Assembly: GCA_963559135.1 (NCBI GenBank)
Contig: CAUWJP010000002.1
Span: forward strand, 77,337 to 141,336
Direction: 5' to 3'
Length of the DNA: 64,000 nt
Source of the DNA: Sellimonas sp963559135
Lineage (GTDB): Bacteria; Bacillota; Clostridia; Lachnospirales; Lachnospiraceae
Below are positions 15,645 through 24,257 of this stretch, in pieces. Below the pieces are notes generated by a model, which saw only the letters and a program-made list of their open reading frames with translations, had not been told where the DNA came from and searched no databases. How positions within the stretch are numbered: the first letter of the stretch is position 1; every line of letters begins with the position of its first letter. The position numbers and the translations under genes are program-made.

Positions 15645-15670
15645 AAAAAAGGCACCCTTTCGGATGCCTT
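15645..15670 (-). terminator. Terminator of the 48-aa gene
   Basis: On the minus strand AAGGCATCC-GAAA-GGGTGCCTT forms a stem with one G-U pair and a GAAA tetraloop followed by TTTT. It overlaps the stop codon of the small gene, strong support that the gene is real. Confidence 0.85.
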
Positions 15671-15815
15671 ACCTCTGTCTCTTCTTCGGCTCCACCGCTT
15701 CAGACCGGACATTATGCCCTTGATTCTGATTTTCCGGCTTCACCTTCTGCGTAATGCTGTTGAACTGATTCAGATTTTTCTGCCTGTTCTGTTGTTCTTT
15801 TTGCTTTTTGCTCAT
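15669..15815 (-). CDS. Small hydrophilic protein, 48 aa, unknown
   Basis: The frame begins MSKKQKEQQN and ends PKKRQR. It is very rich in Lys, Gln, Asn and Arg, with one hydrophobic patch (LNQFNSITQKV). It has no Cys, no membrane helix and no signal peptide. A GAGGTG site lies 5 bases before the ATG and a strong terminator overlaps the stop, which is the layout of a real monocistronic gene. The composition resembles short spore-associated or nucleic-acid-binding basic proteins, but I recognise no family. It sits between an HD protein and an rRNA methyltransferase. Confidence 0.65.
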   Translation of the reverse strand: MSKKQKEQQNRQKNLNQFNSITQKVKPENQNQGHNVRSEAVEPKKRQR

Positions 15816-15897
15816 AAAATCACCTCGGGGATAGTATGTGCAAGTATCAGAAATACATGTATTACCATGCTCTCTCCACTTTCAACCTTATTGCTCA

Positions 15898-17064
15898 TTA
15901 TCTCCCCTTATTTTTCCGCGCTAAAACAACAATATTTTCAACGTGTTCTGTATGCGGAAATAAATCCACTGGCTGAATCAGCCTGACTCCCCATCCTTTT
16001 TTCTTCAGGATCTCCAGATCCCGTTTCTGGGTTTCCGGATTGCAGGAGATGTAGACAAGTTTTTCGGGACTCATACGGCTGACAGCATCCAGAAATTCCG
16101 GTGTACTGCCCGCCCGTGGCGGATCCATAAATACAACATCCACCTTTTCTCCTCTTGCCGCCATCTTCTGAATGGCTTTGGTCGCATCTTCATTCAGGAA
16201 ACGTGCATTCTGAATCCTGTTGTCTTTTGCATTCTGAATGGCACATCTGACAGCACTTCCGTTTTTCTCCACTCCCAACACGTGTTTTGCATGAGGAGCC
16301 GCCGCAAGTCCGATGGTTCCAACTCCACAGTAGGCATCCAGAACAGTCTGTGTGCCGTCAAGCCCGGCCGCCTCAATGGCTGTCCGATACAGAATCTCTG
16401 TCTGAACCGGATTGATCTGATAAAAGCTGGATGCTGCGATCCGAAATCGGATACCACACAATTCATCGACAATATATCCTTTTCCATACAGAATCTTCTC
16501 TGAAAATCCAAGAACTGCACTGGTAGATCTTGCATTAATATTCTGGACAATAGTGGTAACTTTAGGACAAAATTCTCTCACTTTTTTGACAAATGTCTTC
16601 ACTCCCGGAAGAACAGGAGACGCTGTAATAAGTACCACCAGTACTTCGTCTGTCAGAAGACTGTGGCGAACCAGTACGTGACGGATCAGGCCAGTCTTCC
16701 TATCTTCATCGTACGATTTGTATTTGCAGAGCCTTGCCGCTTTCCGGACTGCCCTTACAGCCTCGTCCAGTGCCGGATGATGCAGAAGACATGTCTTGAC
16801 CGGAATCACATAGTGGCTTCCACGGGCATAAATTCCGCTGATCAGCTGATGCCCCGGTCCCTCCGCAAAGGTGGAAATCGCTTTATTCCGGTAATGCCAC
16901 GGATCCTCCATCCCGATTACTGGATGCACTTTGCCGAAATTCCCCAGCAGCTTTTTCATCGCTTTTTGTTTTTTCTGAAGCTGCTCCTCATAAGGAAGCG
17001 AAAGAAGCGGACATCCTCCGCATCCTTTCTCCTGCAGACTGCATATGTATTCCTGTCTTTCCAT
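15898..17064 (-). CDS. 23S rRNA (uracil-5-)-methyltransferase, RlmC/RlmD family, no TRAM domain
   Basis: This 388-aa SAM-dependent enzyme would make 5-methyluridine in 23S rRNA. Cys residues in ICSLQEKGCGGCP plus TCLLHH form the [4Fe-4S] site. The Rossmann domain has LDAYCGVGTIGLAAA, and VFMDPPRAG and YISCNPETQKRDL hold the catalytic Asp and nucleophile Cys. Unlike the paralogue at 22745 it lacks the N-terminal TRAM RNA-binding domain and starts directly at the cluster. That layout resembles RlmC. Which uridine each copy modifies is not decided by sequence. The next gene upstream, an amidohydrolase, ends 21 bases away. Confidence 0.88.
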   Translation of the reverse strand: MERQEYICSLQEKGCGGCPLLSLPYEEQLQKKQKAMKKLLGNFGKVHPVIGMEDPWHYRNKAISTFAEGPGHQLISGIYARGSHYVIPVKTCLLHHPALDEAVRAVRKAARLCKYKSYDEDRKTGLIRHVLVRHSLLTDEVLVVLITASPVLPGVKTFVKKVREFCPKVTTIVQNINARSTSAVLGFSEKILYGKGYIVDELCGIRFRIAASSFYQINPVQTEILYRTAIEAAGLDGTQTVLDAYCGVGTIGLAAAPHAKHVLGVEKNGSAVRCAIQNAKDNRIQNARFLNEDATKAIQKMAARGEKVDVVFMDPPRAGSTPEFLDAVSRMSPEKLVYISCNPETQKRDLEILKKKGWGVRLIQPVDLFPHTEHVENIVVLARKNKGR

Positions 17065-17085
17065 GTTTTACCTCTCATCTTTTAT

Positions 17086-18681
17086 TTACCGCTGATATTC
17101 GCATTTTCCGCTTACATAAAGAGCGGTCACTTTGACCTGATCAATCTCTTCTTCCGGAATTGTAAACAGATTCCGGTCTAAAACAGCAAAGTGCGCCTTG
17201 TATCCTTCTTTCAACTGTCCGATCCTCTGGAATCCTGCCGCCTTTGCGGATTCTCTTGTGTACAATTTCACTGCTGTCTCAATATCTACCCTCTGGTCCT
17301 GTCCGCAGTCTGTACCATCATATGCTTTTCGAGTTACTGCTGCTTTCAGGCACGGGAACGGATCCGACGGCACTGCCCAGGACGTAGCCGGAGCATCCGT
17401 AGAAAAGCAGAGCTGCACACCCTGATCCAGCATGGTTCGTACTGGATAACACTTCCGCATCCATTCTTCTCCCAGATTCGTCAGATAGCTTTCAATTTCC
17501 GCATACATGAAGATCGGCTGCGTCACAAAGAAAATTCCTTTTTCTGCCGCTTTCTGAATACTTTCCGGTGCCGGATCAGTGATGTGCTCCACCCGCACAT
17601 ACGGAGTGTCGTCTTGCATCCAGTTCTCTTCACGGTACGCCCGCTCTACAACACGTGTAATGGCGTTTCCGCCCATCGCGTGCATGGAAAGCTGGCAATG
17701 GTTTCTCTTACAGAAAGAAACTGCTGACTCCATCAGAGAATCCGAACAGGTGGAAATCCCATATTCATCCGTTGTTCCAAGATACGGCTTGTCCATCCAT
17801 GCCGTTCTTCCTGAAACGCTTCCGTCTCCAATCAGCTTAAGACCTGCTGCAAAAATCTGTCCGTTTTTGTCACGGTGTGTTTCATGAATAGCAAAATCCG
17901 GATCATCCGCAAAATAATCCCACATATAATAAATTGCGGTCTCCTGGCAGTATCCACGTCTGGCCGCTTCCTGATACAATGGAAAATTATCACCATTATC
18001 CAGATTTCCCATATCGCAGACCGCCACAATCCCCTGGGATTTCAGAAGATTTCCAAGATCTACCAGATTCTGCACCTTATCTTCGTGACTTTCTTTCGGT
18101 ATAAATGGAAGCACCAGATTTCTTGCATTTTCCTTTAAAACACCGGTCGGCTCGCCGTACGCATCCCTTTCAATCTCGCCGCCCTCCGGATCAGGCGTAT
18201 CCCGTGTGATCCCGGCGATTTCAAGGGCTTTGCTGTTCACGCAGCGTATATGCCCGCATGTTCTTGTGATAGAGACCGGAGAATCACTGCATCCCGCATC
18301 CAGATCATAACGATTGAGCGAGCGCTTCTCCTCAAACTTGCCTTCGTCATATCCCCATCCTTCGATCCATTCACCCGGCTGTTGTGCACTTCGAACCTGC
18401 CGGATCTTTTCCTTTAATTCCTCGATCGAATGAACTTCCGGCGGAAGAGCTGAGATCTTCTTACTAAAATCTGCCAGCATCACCGGATGCATATGTGCAT
18501 CAATAAAACCAGGAACGACACAGGCCCCCTGCAGATTTACATGCTCATATTCTCCGGCCGGGATGTTCTCTTTCTTTCCAATCCAACGTATCGAACCGTC
18601 CGAGACAAGCATGGCATCCGCATAAAGGTTTGTGTCGTCCGATGTAAAAATAATTCCGTTTTCAAATAAACAGTCTTTCAT
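17086..18681 (-). CDS. YtcJ-like metal-dependent amidohydrolase
   Basis: This 531-aa cytoplasmic hydrolase of the amidohydrolase superfamily has the beta-sandwich start (NGIIFTSDDTNLYADAM), the metal motif VVPGFIDAHMHP, a TIM-barrel middle with His in SMHAMGGNAI and VEHITDP, and a late Asp in CFSTDAPATSWAVP. Length and motif order fit the YtcJ/AepA family, whose substrates are mostly unknown (amides, formamides, carbamates). GTAAGGAGG precedes the ATG. It may share a transcript with the rRNA methyltransferase that follows 21 bases after it. Confidence 0.85.
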   Translation of the reverse strand: MKDCLFENGIIFTSDDTNLYADAMLVSDGSIRWIGKKENIPAGEYEHVNLQGACVVPGFIDAHMHPVMLADFSKKISALPPEVHSIEELKEKIRQVRSAQQPGEWIEGWGYDEGKFEEKRSLNRYDLDAGCSDSPVSITRTCGHIRCVNSKALEIAGITRDTPDPEGGEIERDAYGEPTGVLKENARNLVLPFIPKESHEDKVQNLVDLGNLLKSQGIVAVCDMGNLDNGDNFPLYQEAARRGYCQETAIYYMWDYFADDPDFAIHETHRDKNGQIFAAGLKLIGDGSVSGRTAWMDKPYLGTTDEYGISTCSDSLMESAVSFCKRNHCQLSMHAMGGNAITRVVERAYREENWMQDDTPYVRVEHITDPAPESIQKAAEKGIFFVTQPIFMYAEIESYLTNLGEEWMRKCYPVRTMLDQGVQLCFSTDAPATSWAVPSDPFPCLKAAVTRKAYDGTDCGQDQRVDIETAVKLYTRESAKAAGFQRIGQLKEGYKAHFAVLDRNLFTIPEEEIDQVKVTALYVSGKCEYQR

Positions 18682-18805
18682 GTCTTCCGCCTCCTTACTC
18701 TGATTTATTCAGTATAATCCTTCCCTGCTCCCCTTGCAAGAAGGAAGAAGACGGTTTCCCCTTTTCTTATGTGTAATTCTCCTCCTCATCCAGTATTACC
18801 TGGAA

Positions 18806-19798
18806 CTATGCTGCTGAAGTTCCTCTTCGTCCGCTCTTTTTACAGGCGGCATCATACTCCCGAAGCTTCTGCTCCTCTTCAGGACTTAAGGATGTCGGAA
18901 CCTGAATCTGCACCGTCACGTACTGATCCCCGTGCACGGAAGGCTGATTCATAAGGGCAACACCTTTTCCTTTCAGACGGATCTTGGAGCCGGACTGTGT
19001 ACCCTTCCGAATCTTACAAAGCACACGTCCTGTCAGCGTCTCTACCATAGCCTCGCCGCCGAAAACCGCGGTAGTAAACGGAACCTGAACGGTCGTATAA
19101 ATGTCTGCTCCTTTTCACTCAAAGCCTGGTCTCGTTCCTACGTGAACTTTCATAAACAGATCACCCGGCTGGCCCCCACCTACGCCCGGTGCTCCTTTCC
19201 CACGAAGCCGGATGCTCTTGCCATCCTCCATTCCTTCCGGAATGTGTACCTGCAGTGTCTGGACGGAACCATCCTCCTTCTGAAGCCGGATCATCTTGTC
19301 ACAGCCGAATGCTGCTTCGTCAAAGCCAACCGAAATCTCCGTGTGAATATCCTGTCCTTTGCTTTGATAGGAACGTCCGCCAAAACCGCCGTTTCCAAAT
19401 CCCTGACTGTGGAAGCCGCCAAATCCTCCATTACTTTTTCTGCCGCTTCCGCGGAACATATCACCAAAGAGATCCCCGAAAATATCATCCATATTTTCGC
19501 TTTCAAAATGATACTCCCGGTATCCGCCGTTCTGACCGCCAAATCCCTGACCTGCTCCCTGTGCAGTCTGATCAAACGCCGCATGACCAAACTGATCATA
19601 CATCTTCTTTTTCTCCGGATCGCTCAGCACATCGTAGGCTTCCGTCACCTCTTTAAACTTCTGCTCCGCATCTGCGTTTCCTTGATTGGTATCCGGATGG
19701 TATTTCTTTGCAAGTTTTCTGTATGCCTTTTTAATTGTCGCCTCATCCGCATTTCTGCTGACGCCAAGTACTTCATAATAATCTCTTTTTGTAGCCAT
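18806..19798 (-). pseudogene. DnaJ/CbpA-type co-chaperone gene interrupted by in-frame TGA
   Basis: The 331-codon frame encodes a type II J-domain protein. It has a J domain with HPD at residues 34-36, a Gly/Phe-rich linker (about 75-125), client-binding domain I without a zinc finger, and domain II. Codon 228 (19115-19117) is TGA. Before it the frame reads VGTRPGFE and after it continues KGADIYTTVQVPF, exactly as homologues run through RPGFERKG-like sequence. The frame does not shift. A single C-to-T change (CGA Arg to TGA) explains it. The 227-aa product would keep the J domain and domain I but lose domain II and its dimer interface, so partial function is possible. The ATG at 19798 has GGTGAG; a GTG at 19807 is an alternative. 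Confidence 0.85.
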
Positions 19799-19845
19799 GC
19801 ATCTCACCCTCTCTACTTTTCATCATTCTGATCATCTATCACTTT

Positions 19846-19873
19846 GAAAATACCCCGGAACTATCCGGGGCAT
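19846..19873 (-). terminator. Terminator after the GNAT gene
   Basis: On the minus strand CCCCGGA and TCCGGGG form a 7-bp GC stem with a 4-base loop followed by TATTTT. Confidence 0.75.
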
Positions 19874-19945
19874 CGCATCATCTGTTCTATTTATAATATA
19901 ACAACTATGTTTTTCAAAGTCAAGAGGTTAGATACGATTTTCCTG

Positions 19946-20530
19946 TCAAAAATCTTTATAGAGATTTTCCTCATCTCCTGATTCCAACTTTCTTTGCTCA
20001 TATTGCTCCTTTGTCAACAAATATTTCACTGCTTCTTTTTCCTGCCCGAAAACCAGTTCCTTTCTCCTGATCTCTGTTGGAAGAAAGCCTGCTTTTCGAA
20101 ATAATCTCACAGCATCGATACGTTCCTCAGGTAACCAGTCAGCCAATGCTCTCGCCCCTTTTTCCTCAAAAGCAATTTTTTCCAGCTTTATTAATGCAGG
20201 ATATCCATATCCTTTTCCCCGATGCTTAGAAGCAACCACAATCCCGATTTCGTACTCATTTTCATAATGCTGATAATAAATTTCTCCAACCGGAATTTCT
20301 AAATCTGTGTCGTAAATATATGCAAAATACCTGTTCGGAGATTTTTTCCATTTTTCATACCACTCCCGTAGCTGCTCATCTGTTTTGTAGATTGTCCCAG
20401 CCATTTGATCATATCCATTCATTTCCATGTCATATCCAACATTATATGACATTGTTTCCGGATCCATCATCCATCTTTTTCTATAATAGAGCTCTTTTAC
20501 TTCCGGCGTTTTTAAACAAACACATTTCAC
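19946..20530 (-). CDS. GNAT-family N-acetyltransferase
   Basis: This roughly 194-aa acetyl-CoA-dependent transferase has the GNAT core: GEIYYQHYENEYEIGIVV (strands 3-4), then the acetyl-CoA loop RGKGYGYPAL, then a long helix and RLFRKAGFLPTE. The GTG at 20530 is chosen because AGGAGG lies 6 bases upstream. An ATG 7 codons earlier has no good ribosome site. The acetylated substrate is unknown. Resistance-type, ribosomal-protein or metabolite acetylation are all possible. The gene lies 27 bases downstream of an HxlR regulator gene in the same direction. Confidence 0.8.
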   Translation of the reverse strand: MKCVCLKTPEVKELYYRKRWMMDPETMSYNVGYDMEMNGYDQMAGTIYKTDEQLREWYEKWKKSPNRYFAYIYDTDLEIPVGEIYYQHYENEYEIGIVVASKHRGKGYGYPALIKLEKIAFEEKGARALADWLPEERIDAVRLFRKAGFLPTEIRRKELVFGQEKEAVKYLLTKEQYEQRKLESGDEENLYKDF

Positions 20531-20578
20531 CTTATCCCTCCTCATTCTCATTTTACCATGATAGGGATTATTTTCCCT

Positions 20579-20911
20579 CTATAGTCGGTTCTTATCTCCC
20601 CATTCGCACATTCCATCCAGAATCGGAATCAACGACTTTCCGCGTTCTGTCAGACTGTATTCTACTTTCGGCGGAATCTGCGGGTATTCCTCCCTGTGCA
20701 CAAGCTGGTCTGCCTCCAGCTCTTTCAAAGTGGAACTGAGCGTCTTATAGGAGATGCCTCCAATATATTTTTTCATTTCATTAAATCGAACCACACCGAA
20801 CTCCATCAAGGTATAAAGAATCGTCATCTTATATTTCCCATTGATCAAAGACAGCGTATAGCTAAATCCGGTTGTACTGAGACATTCATTTGATATGCAT
20901 CGTTTTCCCAT
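20579..20911 (-). CDS. HxlR-family transcriptional regulator
   Basis: This 110-aa winged-helix protein has the family signature: an N-terminal Cys region (CISNEC), LINGKYKMTILYTLME, RFNEMKKYIGGISYKTLSSTLKEL as recognition helix, then REEYPQIPPKVEYSLTERG as the wing. HxlR/YodB-type regulators often sense electrophiles, quinones or disulfide stress through the N-terminal Cys and control divergent oxidoreductases. Here a flavin reductase gene is divergent at 21080 with an inverted repeat in between, which fits that model. The start has GAAGGAG. Confidence 0.9.
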   Translation of the reverse strand: MGKRCISNECLSTTGFSYTLSLINGKYKMTILYTLMEFGVVRFNEMKKYIGGISYKTLSSTLKELEADQLVHREEYPQIPPKVEYSLTERGKSLIPILDGMCEWGDKNRL

Positions 20912-20951
20912 TTCACACTCTCCTTCAGGTAAGTACCCTACTTTAATGTTA

Positions 20952-20974
20952 GTATCGCACTTTTATGTGCGTAC
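20952..20974. promoter_or_regulatory. Inverted repeat, probable HxlR operator
   Basis: GTA-T-CGCAC, a 6-base TTTTAT spacer and GTGCG-TAC form an inverted repeat with one unpaired T, in the middle of the divergent region and directly upstream of the reductase promoter. Confidence 0.5.
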
Positions 20975-21002
20975 TTGTTTTTCCTACTATGCTTGCTATG
21001 AT
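20975..21002 (+). promoter_or_regulatory. Promoter of the flavin reductase gene
   Basis: TTGTTT (20975-20980) and TATGAT (20997-21002) with a 16-base spacer. The -35 touches the inverted repeat just upstream. Confidence 0.45.
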
Positions 21003-21079
21003 TATAGTATCAGAAAAATCGAAAGTCAATTTTTCATGTAAATGAAGACCAGTCAGACTTCAAACAGGAGGAAACATGT

Positions 21080-21631
21080 ATGAGTAAAAAAATTGTAATT
21101 TTAAACGGGAGTCCGCGTAAAAATGGAAATACTTCTGCTCTGGTAAAATCTTTTACTGAAGGCGCAGAAGCATCCGGCAATATGATAACAGAGTTCTTTC
21201 TGGACTCCATGAACATTCACGGATGCAAAGGCTGTTTCCGAGGACACAGCAGTAAAGACTGCCCGTGTGTACAGAAAGATGATATGGATCAGATTTATCC
21301 GACAGTCCGGGATTGTGACGTAATTGTACTTGCCTCTCCATTATACTACTGGAACATGAGCGGACAGCTCAGGACTGCTATAGACCGTCTGTTTGCACTG
21401 GAAGAAGGAGACCACAATTTTCTCAGAGGACACGGACGTGCATCAGCGCTTCTGATGGCCGCAGAAGGAACTGATTTTAAAGATGTTCTTCTTTACTATG
21501 ACCACCTGATGGAGCATCTCAAATGGGAAAATCTGGGCCAAATTCTCGCCGGAGGCAATGGTGATATCGGTGATATCGACAGCAAGCCGGAACTGAAGCT
21601 GGCGTATGATCTTGGCAAATCCATTCGGTAG
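21080..21631 (+). CDS. NADPH-dependent FMN reductase/flavodoxin-like oxidoreductase
   Basis: This 183-aa flavoprotein has the phosphate-binding loop LNGSPRKNGNTSALV near the N-terminus, a Cys-containing segment GCKGCFRG with further CPCVQKDD as in iron-sulfur flavoprotein-like reductases, and SPLYYWNMSGQLRTAIDR around the isoalloxazine ring. It would reduce quinones, flavins or other electrophiles in the cytosol. A CAGGAGG site precedes the ATG. The divergent HxlR gene and the palindrome between them suggest induction by electrophilic or oxidative stress. Confidence 0.85.
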   Translation: MSKKIVILNGSPRKNGNTSALVKSFTEGAEASGNMITEFFLDSMNIHGCKGCFRGHSSKDCPCVQKDDMDQIYPTVRDCDVIVLASPLYYWNMSGQLRTAIDRLFALEEGDHNFLRGHGRASALLMAAEGTDFKDVLLYYDHLMEHLKWENLGQILAGGNGDIGDIDSKPELKLAYDLGKSIR

Positions 21632-21648
21632 TCAGTCGTAAAATAAAA

Positions 21649-21695
21649 GAAGAGATTCTTCTGCCATTTCTGCTCTGAGAAGGATCTCTTCCTTT
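21649..21695 (+). terminator. Bidirectional terminator between reductase and birA
   Basis: GAAGAGAT pairs with ATCTCTTC, extended by CTTC/GAAG, between two genes that converge here. A-rich on the left and T-rich on the right, so it can serve both strands. Confidence 0.6.
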
Positions 21696-21706
21696 CGTAA
21701 ATTCTG

Positions 21707-22681
21707 TTAAATCCGGATGCTGATCTCTCCTGAAGCCAGCCGTTCTGTCTCCCCATTTTCATACTGCACAATCAAATGACAGTCTTGATCCACATCCAGC
21801 GCTATTGCTTTTCTATTGCCGGACGGGGACAGTATCGTAATCTCTTTCCCCATCACAAAACTTTTTACACGGTATTTTTCCACATAGTCTGTACGATCCG
21901 GCTTCCTGTATTCCTTAAAAAAATGGTTCAAAATTCCTGCTGCCAGCCTGTTTTTTCCATCATGCTGTCTTTCTTCAAAAACAGATCCGGCAATCTCTCT
22001 GATTTCTTCCGGGAATCCCTCTTTGGGCGGATAGACATTCATTCCGATCCCCAGAATAACATATTCCACACTTCCATTTTCCATACTGATGGACGCCTCC
22101 GTAAGAATTCCGCTGATCTTCCGCCCTTCCTGATAAATATCATTGACCCACTTAATCGAGGTCTCTTTTCCGGAAATCTCTTCCGCCGCTTCACATACAG
22201 CGACTGCCGCCATTGTCGTGATCTTCACTGCCCGCTTCGGAGTCACTTCATCCGGCCTTAACAAAACACTCAGATAGAGACCGGTATCTACCGGAGAATA
22301 AAAATTCCGTCCCCGCCGTCCCCGTCCCTTTGTCTGGGTATTGGCAAGAATCACTGTCCCTTCCGGGAATCCTGCATTTGCTTTTTCCCTGAGAAGCGTA
22401 TTGGTAGATTCTGCCGCCGGCAAAACACATAAGTTCAACGTCCTACAGACAGGATCCAGATATTTTTCAATTCCCTGGATGGATAAAATATCCGTATCGG
22501 CTGCAAGACGGTATCCCTTGTTTGGAACGGCATCAATTTCGTAACCTTCTTTTCGAAGGCTGTTCACTGCTTTCCATACTGCCGCCCGTGAAACCGCGAG
22601 TCTGGCCGCAATCTCCTCACCAGAAAAATAGGCTCCCTTCTGCTCCTCAAACAGAGCAAGAATACTTTCCTTTGTCGACAA
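21707..22681 (-). CDS. birA: Bifunctional biotin-protein ligase and biotin repressor
   Basis: This 324-aa protein has an N-terminal winged helix (AARLAVSRAAVWKAVNSLRKEG) that represses biotin genes, and a ligase domain that makes biotinyl-5'-AMP and attaches biotin to carboxylases. The ligase marks are TNTLLREKA, KGRGRRGRNFYSP (adenylate loop) and SIKWVNDIY with the catalytic Lys, then a C-terminal SH3-like domain. The start codon is TTG at 22681, because GGAGGTGG lies just upstream and no ATG fits. The frame follows the rRNA methyltransferase gene, from which it is separated by a terminator. Confidence 0.93.
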   Translation of the reverse strand: MSTKESILALFEEQKGAYFSGEEIAARLAVSRAAVWKAVNSLRKEGYEIDAVPNKGYRLAADTDILSIQGIEKYLDPVCRTLNLCVLPAAESTNTLLREKANAGFPEGTVILANTQTKGRGRRGRNFYSPVDTGLYLSVLLRPDEVTPKRAVKITTMAAVAVCEAAEEISGKETSIKWVNDIYQEGRKISGILTEASISMENGSVEYVILGIGMNVYPPKEGFPEEIREIAGSVFEERQHDGKNRLAAGILNHFFKEYRKPDRTDYVEKYRVKSFVMGKEITILSPSGNRKAIALDVDQDCHLIVQYENGETERLASGEISIRI

Positions 22682-22697
22682 TTTTATCCACCTCCAC

Positions 22698-22728
22698 CAA
22701 AAAAACCGGACCTTTTGGATACGGTTTC
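22698..22728 (-). terminator. Terminator between the RlmD-type gene and birA
   Basis: On the minus strand AAACCG...CGGTTT with an inner CC/GG pair around AAAA is followed by a run of T. Confidence 0.7.
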
Positions 22729-22744
22729 CCGGACATTTTCAACC

Positions 22745-24154
22745 TTACATTTCTTCAGAAGCCTTGATTTTCCGACATAATTTCACGACTGTCTCTACGT
22801 GCACCGTCATCGGAAACATATCCGCCGGTCGTACTTTTTTCAATTCATACCCATTCTCACACAGATACTTCAGATCCCTTGCAAGTGTTGCAGAGTCACA
22901 GCTCACATATACGATCCGGTCAGGCTTCATGTGTACCATCGTTTCAAGCAGCGTCTCATCGCATCCTTTTCTAGGCGGATCCACCACTATCACATCTGCG
23001 TGAGCGCCGTTGCCCAGATGGGACTCTTCATATTTTTTATAATAGTCCGGCAGCACTTCTTCTGCTTTTCCAACGTAAAATTCAGCATTTGTGATACCAT
23101 TGATCTCTGCATTTTTTCTGGCATCTTCAATCGCCTGCGGAATAATCTCAACTCCGTAAACCTGCTTTGCTTTTTGAGCAAGGAAAAGCGAAATCGTTCC
23201 AATTCCACAGTAAAGGTCCCATACGATCTCCTGCCCGGTCAATCCTGCGTATTCACAGGCCAACCCATAAAGAACTTCTGTCTGTACCGGATTTACCTGA
23301 TAGAAAGAAAGCGGTGAAATCTGATATTTGATCTCTCCGATATAATCTTCAATATACTCCTTTCCCCAGAGAAGCCGGATCTCTTTTCCCATAATGACAT
23401 TCGTATTTTCGCAATTAATGTTCATCGTAATACTGGTCATTCCTGGAAGTTTGGCCAGTCGTTCTGTCAAAATCTCCACATGCGGAATCCGGGTCCCATT
23501 TACAATCAGACATACCATGATCTCTCCTGTCTTAAATCCACTCCGGATCAGAACATGGCGGAACAACCCTGTCCCGGTCCCCTCATCATAGGCAGTAATA
23601 TGAAATTCTTTCATAAATCCAAGGACAATATTCAGAACCTCCGTGTTGATCTCCTTGCCAAGTACACAAACCGTATTTGGAATAATCTGGTGGGTCCGTC
23701 CTGCATAAAAGCCGGCTACGGGATTCCCATCCCTGTCCGTTCCGATCGGATACTGCGCTTTATTCCTATAATGAAACGGTTCCTCCATTCCACAAATCGG
23801 CTCCATCACCGCATCAAGCAGTATGCTTTCAAAACCGCCGATCCTCTCCAGATTGTTCCGGACTTTCCGCTCCTTGAATTTCAGCTGTTCCTCGTATGCC
23901 ATCTCCTGAATCTGACATCCACCGCATTGCCTTGCCACAGGACATTTTGCCTCTTTCCTCTTTTCAGACGGCTTGATAATTTTCATCAGTCTGGCATAAC
24001 CGTAATTCTTTTTCAGCTTTGTGATTCTTGCCTCAATCACATCACCGACGACCGCATCTTTTACAAAAAAAGTCATCCCTTCGGCTTTCCCGATTCCTTC
24101 TCCTCCTACTCCGATATCTTCTATTGTCAGTGTCACAAAATCATTTTTCTTCAT
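22745..24154 (-). CDS. rlmD: 23S rRNA (uracil-5-)-methyltransferase RlmD/RlmCD type with TRAM domain
   Basis: This 469-aa SAM enzyme makes m5U in 23S rRNA. An N-terminal TRAM domain (about 1-60, IEDIGVGGEGIGKAEG) binds RNA. Cys residues in CPVARQCGGC bind a [4Fe-4S] cluster. The methyltransferase half shows LYCGIGTISLFLA, VVDPPRKGCDE and YVSCDSATLARDL with the catalytic Cys. The ATG at 24154 is chosen because AAGGGGAAG precedes it. The frame stays open for 17 more codons upstream without a better site. A shorter paralogue without TRAM lies at 15898. Confidence 0.9.
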   Translation of the reverse strand: MKKNDFVTLTIEDIGVGGEGIGKAEGMTFFVKDAVVGDVIEARITKLKKNYGYARLMKIIKPSEKRKEAKCPVARQCGGCQIQEMAYEEQLKFKERKVRNNLERIGGFESILLDAVMEPICGMEEPFHYRNKAQYPIGTDRDGNPVAGFYAGRTHQIIPNTVCVLGKEINTEVLNIVLGFMKEFHITAYDEGTGTGLFRHVLIRSGFKTGEIMVCLIVNGTRIPHVEILTERLAKLPGMTSITMNINCENTNVIMGKEIRLLWGKEYIEDYIGEIKYQISPLSFYQVNPVQTEVLYGLACEYAGLTGQEIVWDLYCGIGTISLFLAQKAKQVYGVEIIPQAIEDARKNAEINGITNAEFYVGKAEEVLPDYYKKYEESHLGNGAHADVIVVDPPRKGCDETLLETMVHMKPDRIVYVSCDSATLARDLKYLCENGYELKKVRPADMFPMTVHVETVVKLCRKIKASEEM

Positions 24155-24257
24155 CGATTCTTCCCCTTTTGTGCCATAATACGCAGTTCTATTACCGCAG
24201 ATCATTCATTTATCTGCTATCTACCGCCCATTATACCCGACTTTACGTATGCATACA

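Larger units (their letters stand above)
15490..15897. other. 408-base interval with one small gene
   Basis: The only gene I can support here is the 48-aa minus-strand reading frame at 15669-15815 with its terminator. The remainder (15490-15644 and 15816-15897) shows leader-like AT-rich sequence. Plus-strand open frames here have no ribosome site and overlap the terminator. Confidence 0.5.

Noticed and set aside
19115..19117. TGA as selenocysteine in the DnaJ-like gene
   Set aside because: No downstream hairpin of SECIS type was seen, and the expected residue is Arg in a non-redox position.
19048..19117. Frameshift as the cause of the split DnaJ-like gene
   Set aside because: The frame before and after the stop is the same by coordinate arithmetic, so a nonsense change is the simpler cause.
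18932..19831. 299-codon plus-strand frame opposite the DnaJ-like gene
   Set aside because: It is the antisense of a clear J-domain and G/F region, so the long frame is due to codon bias.
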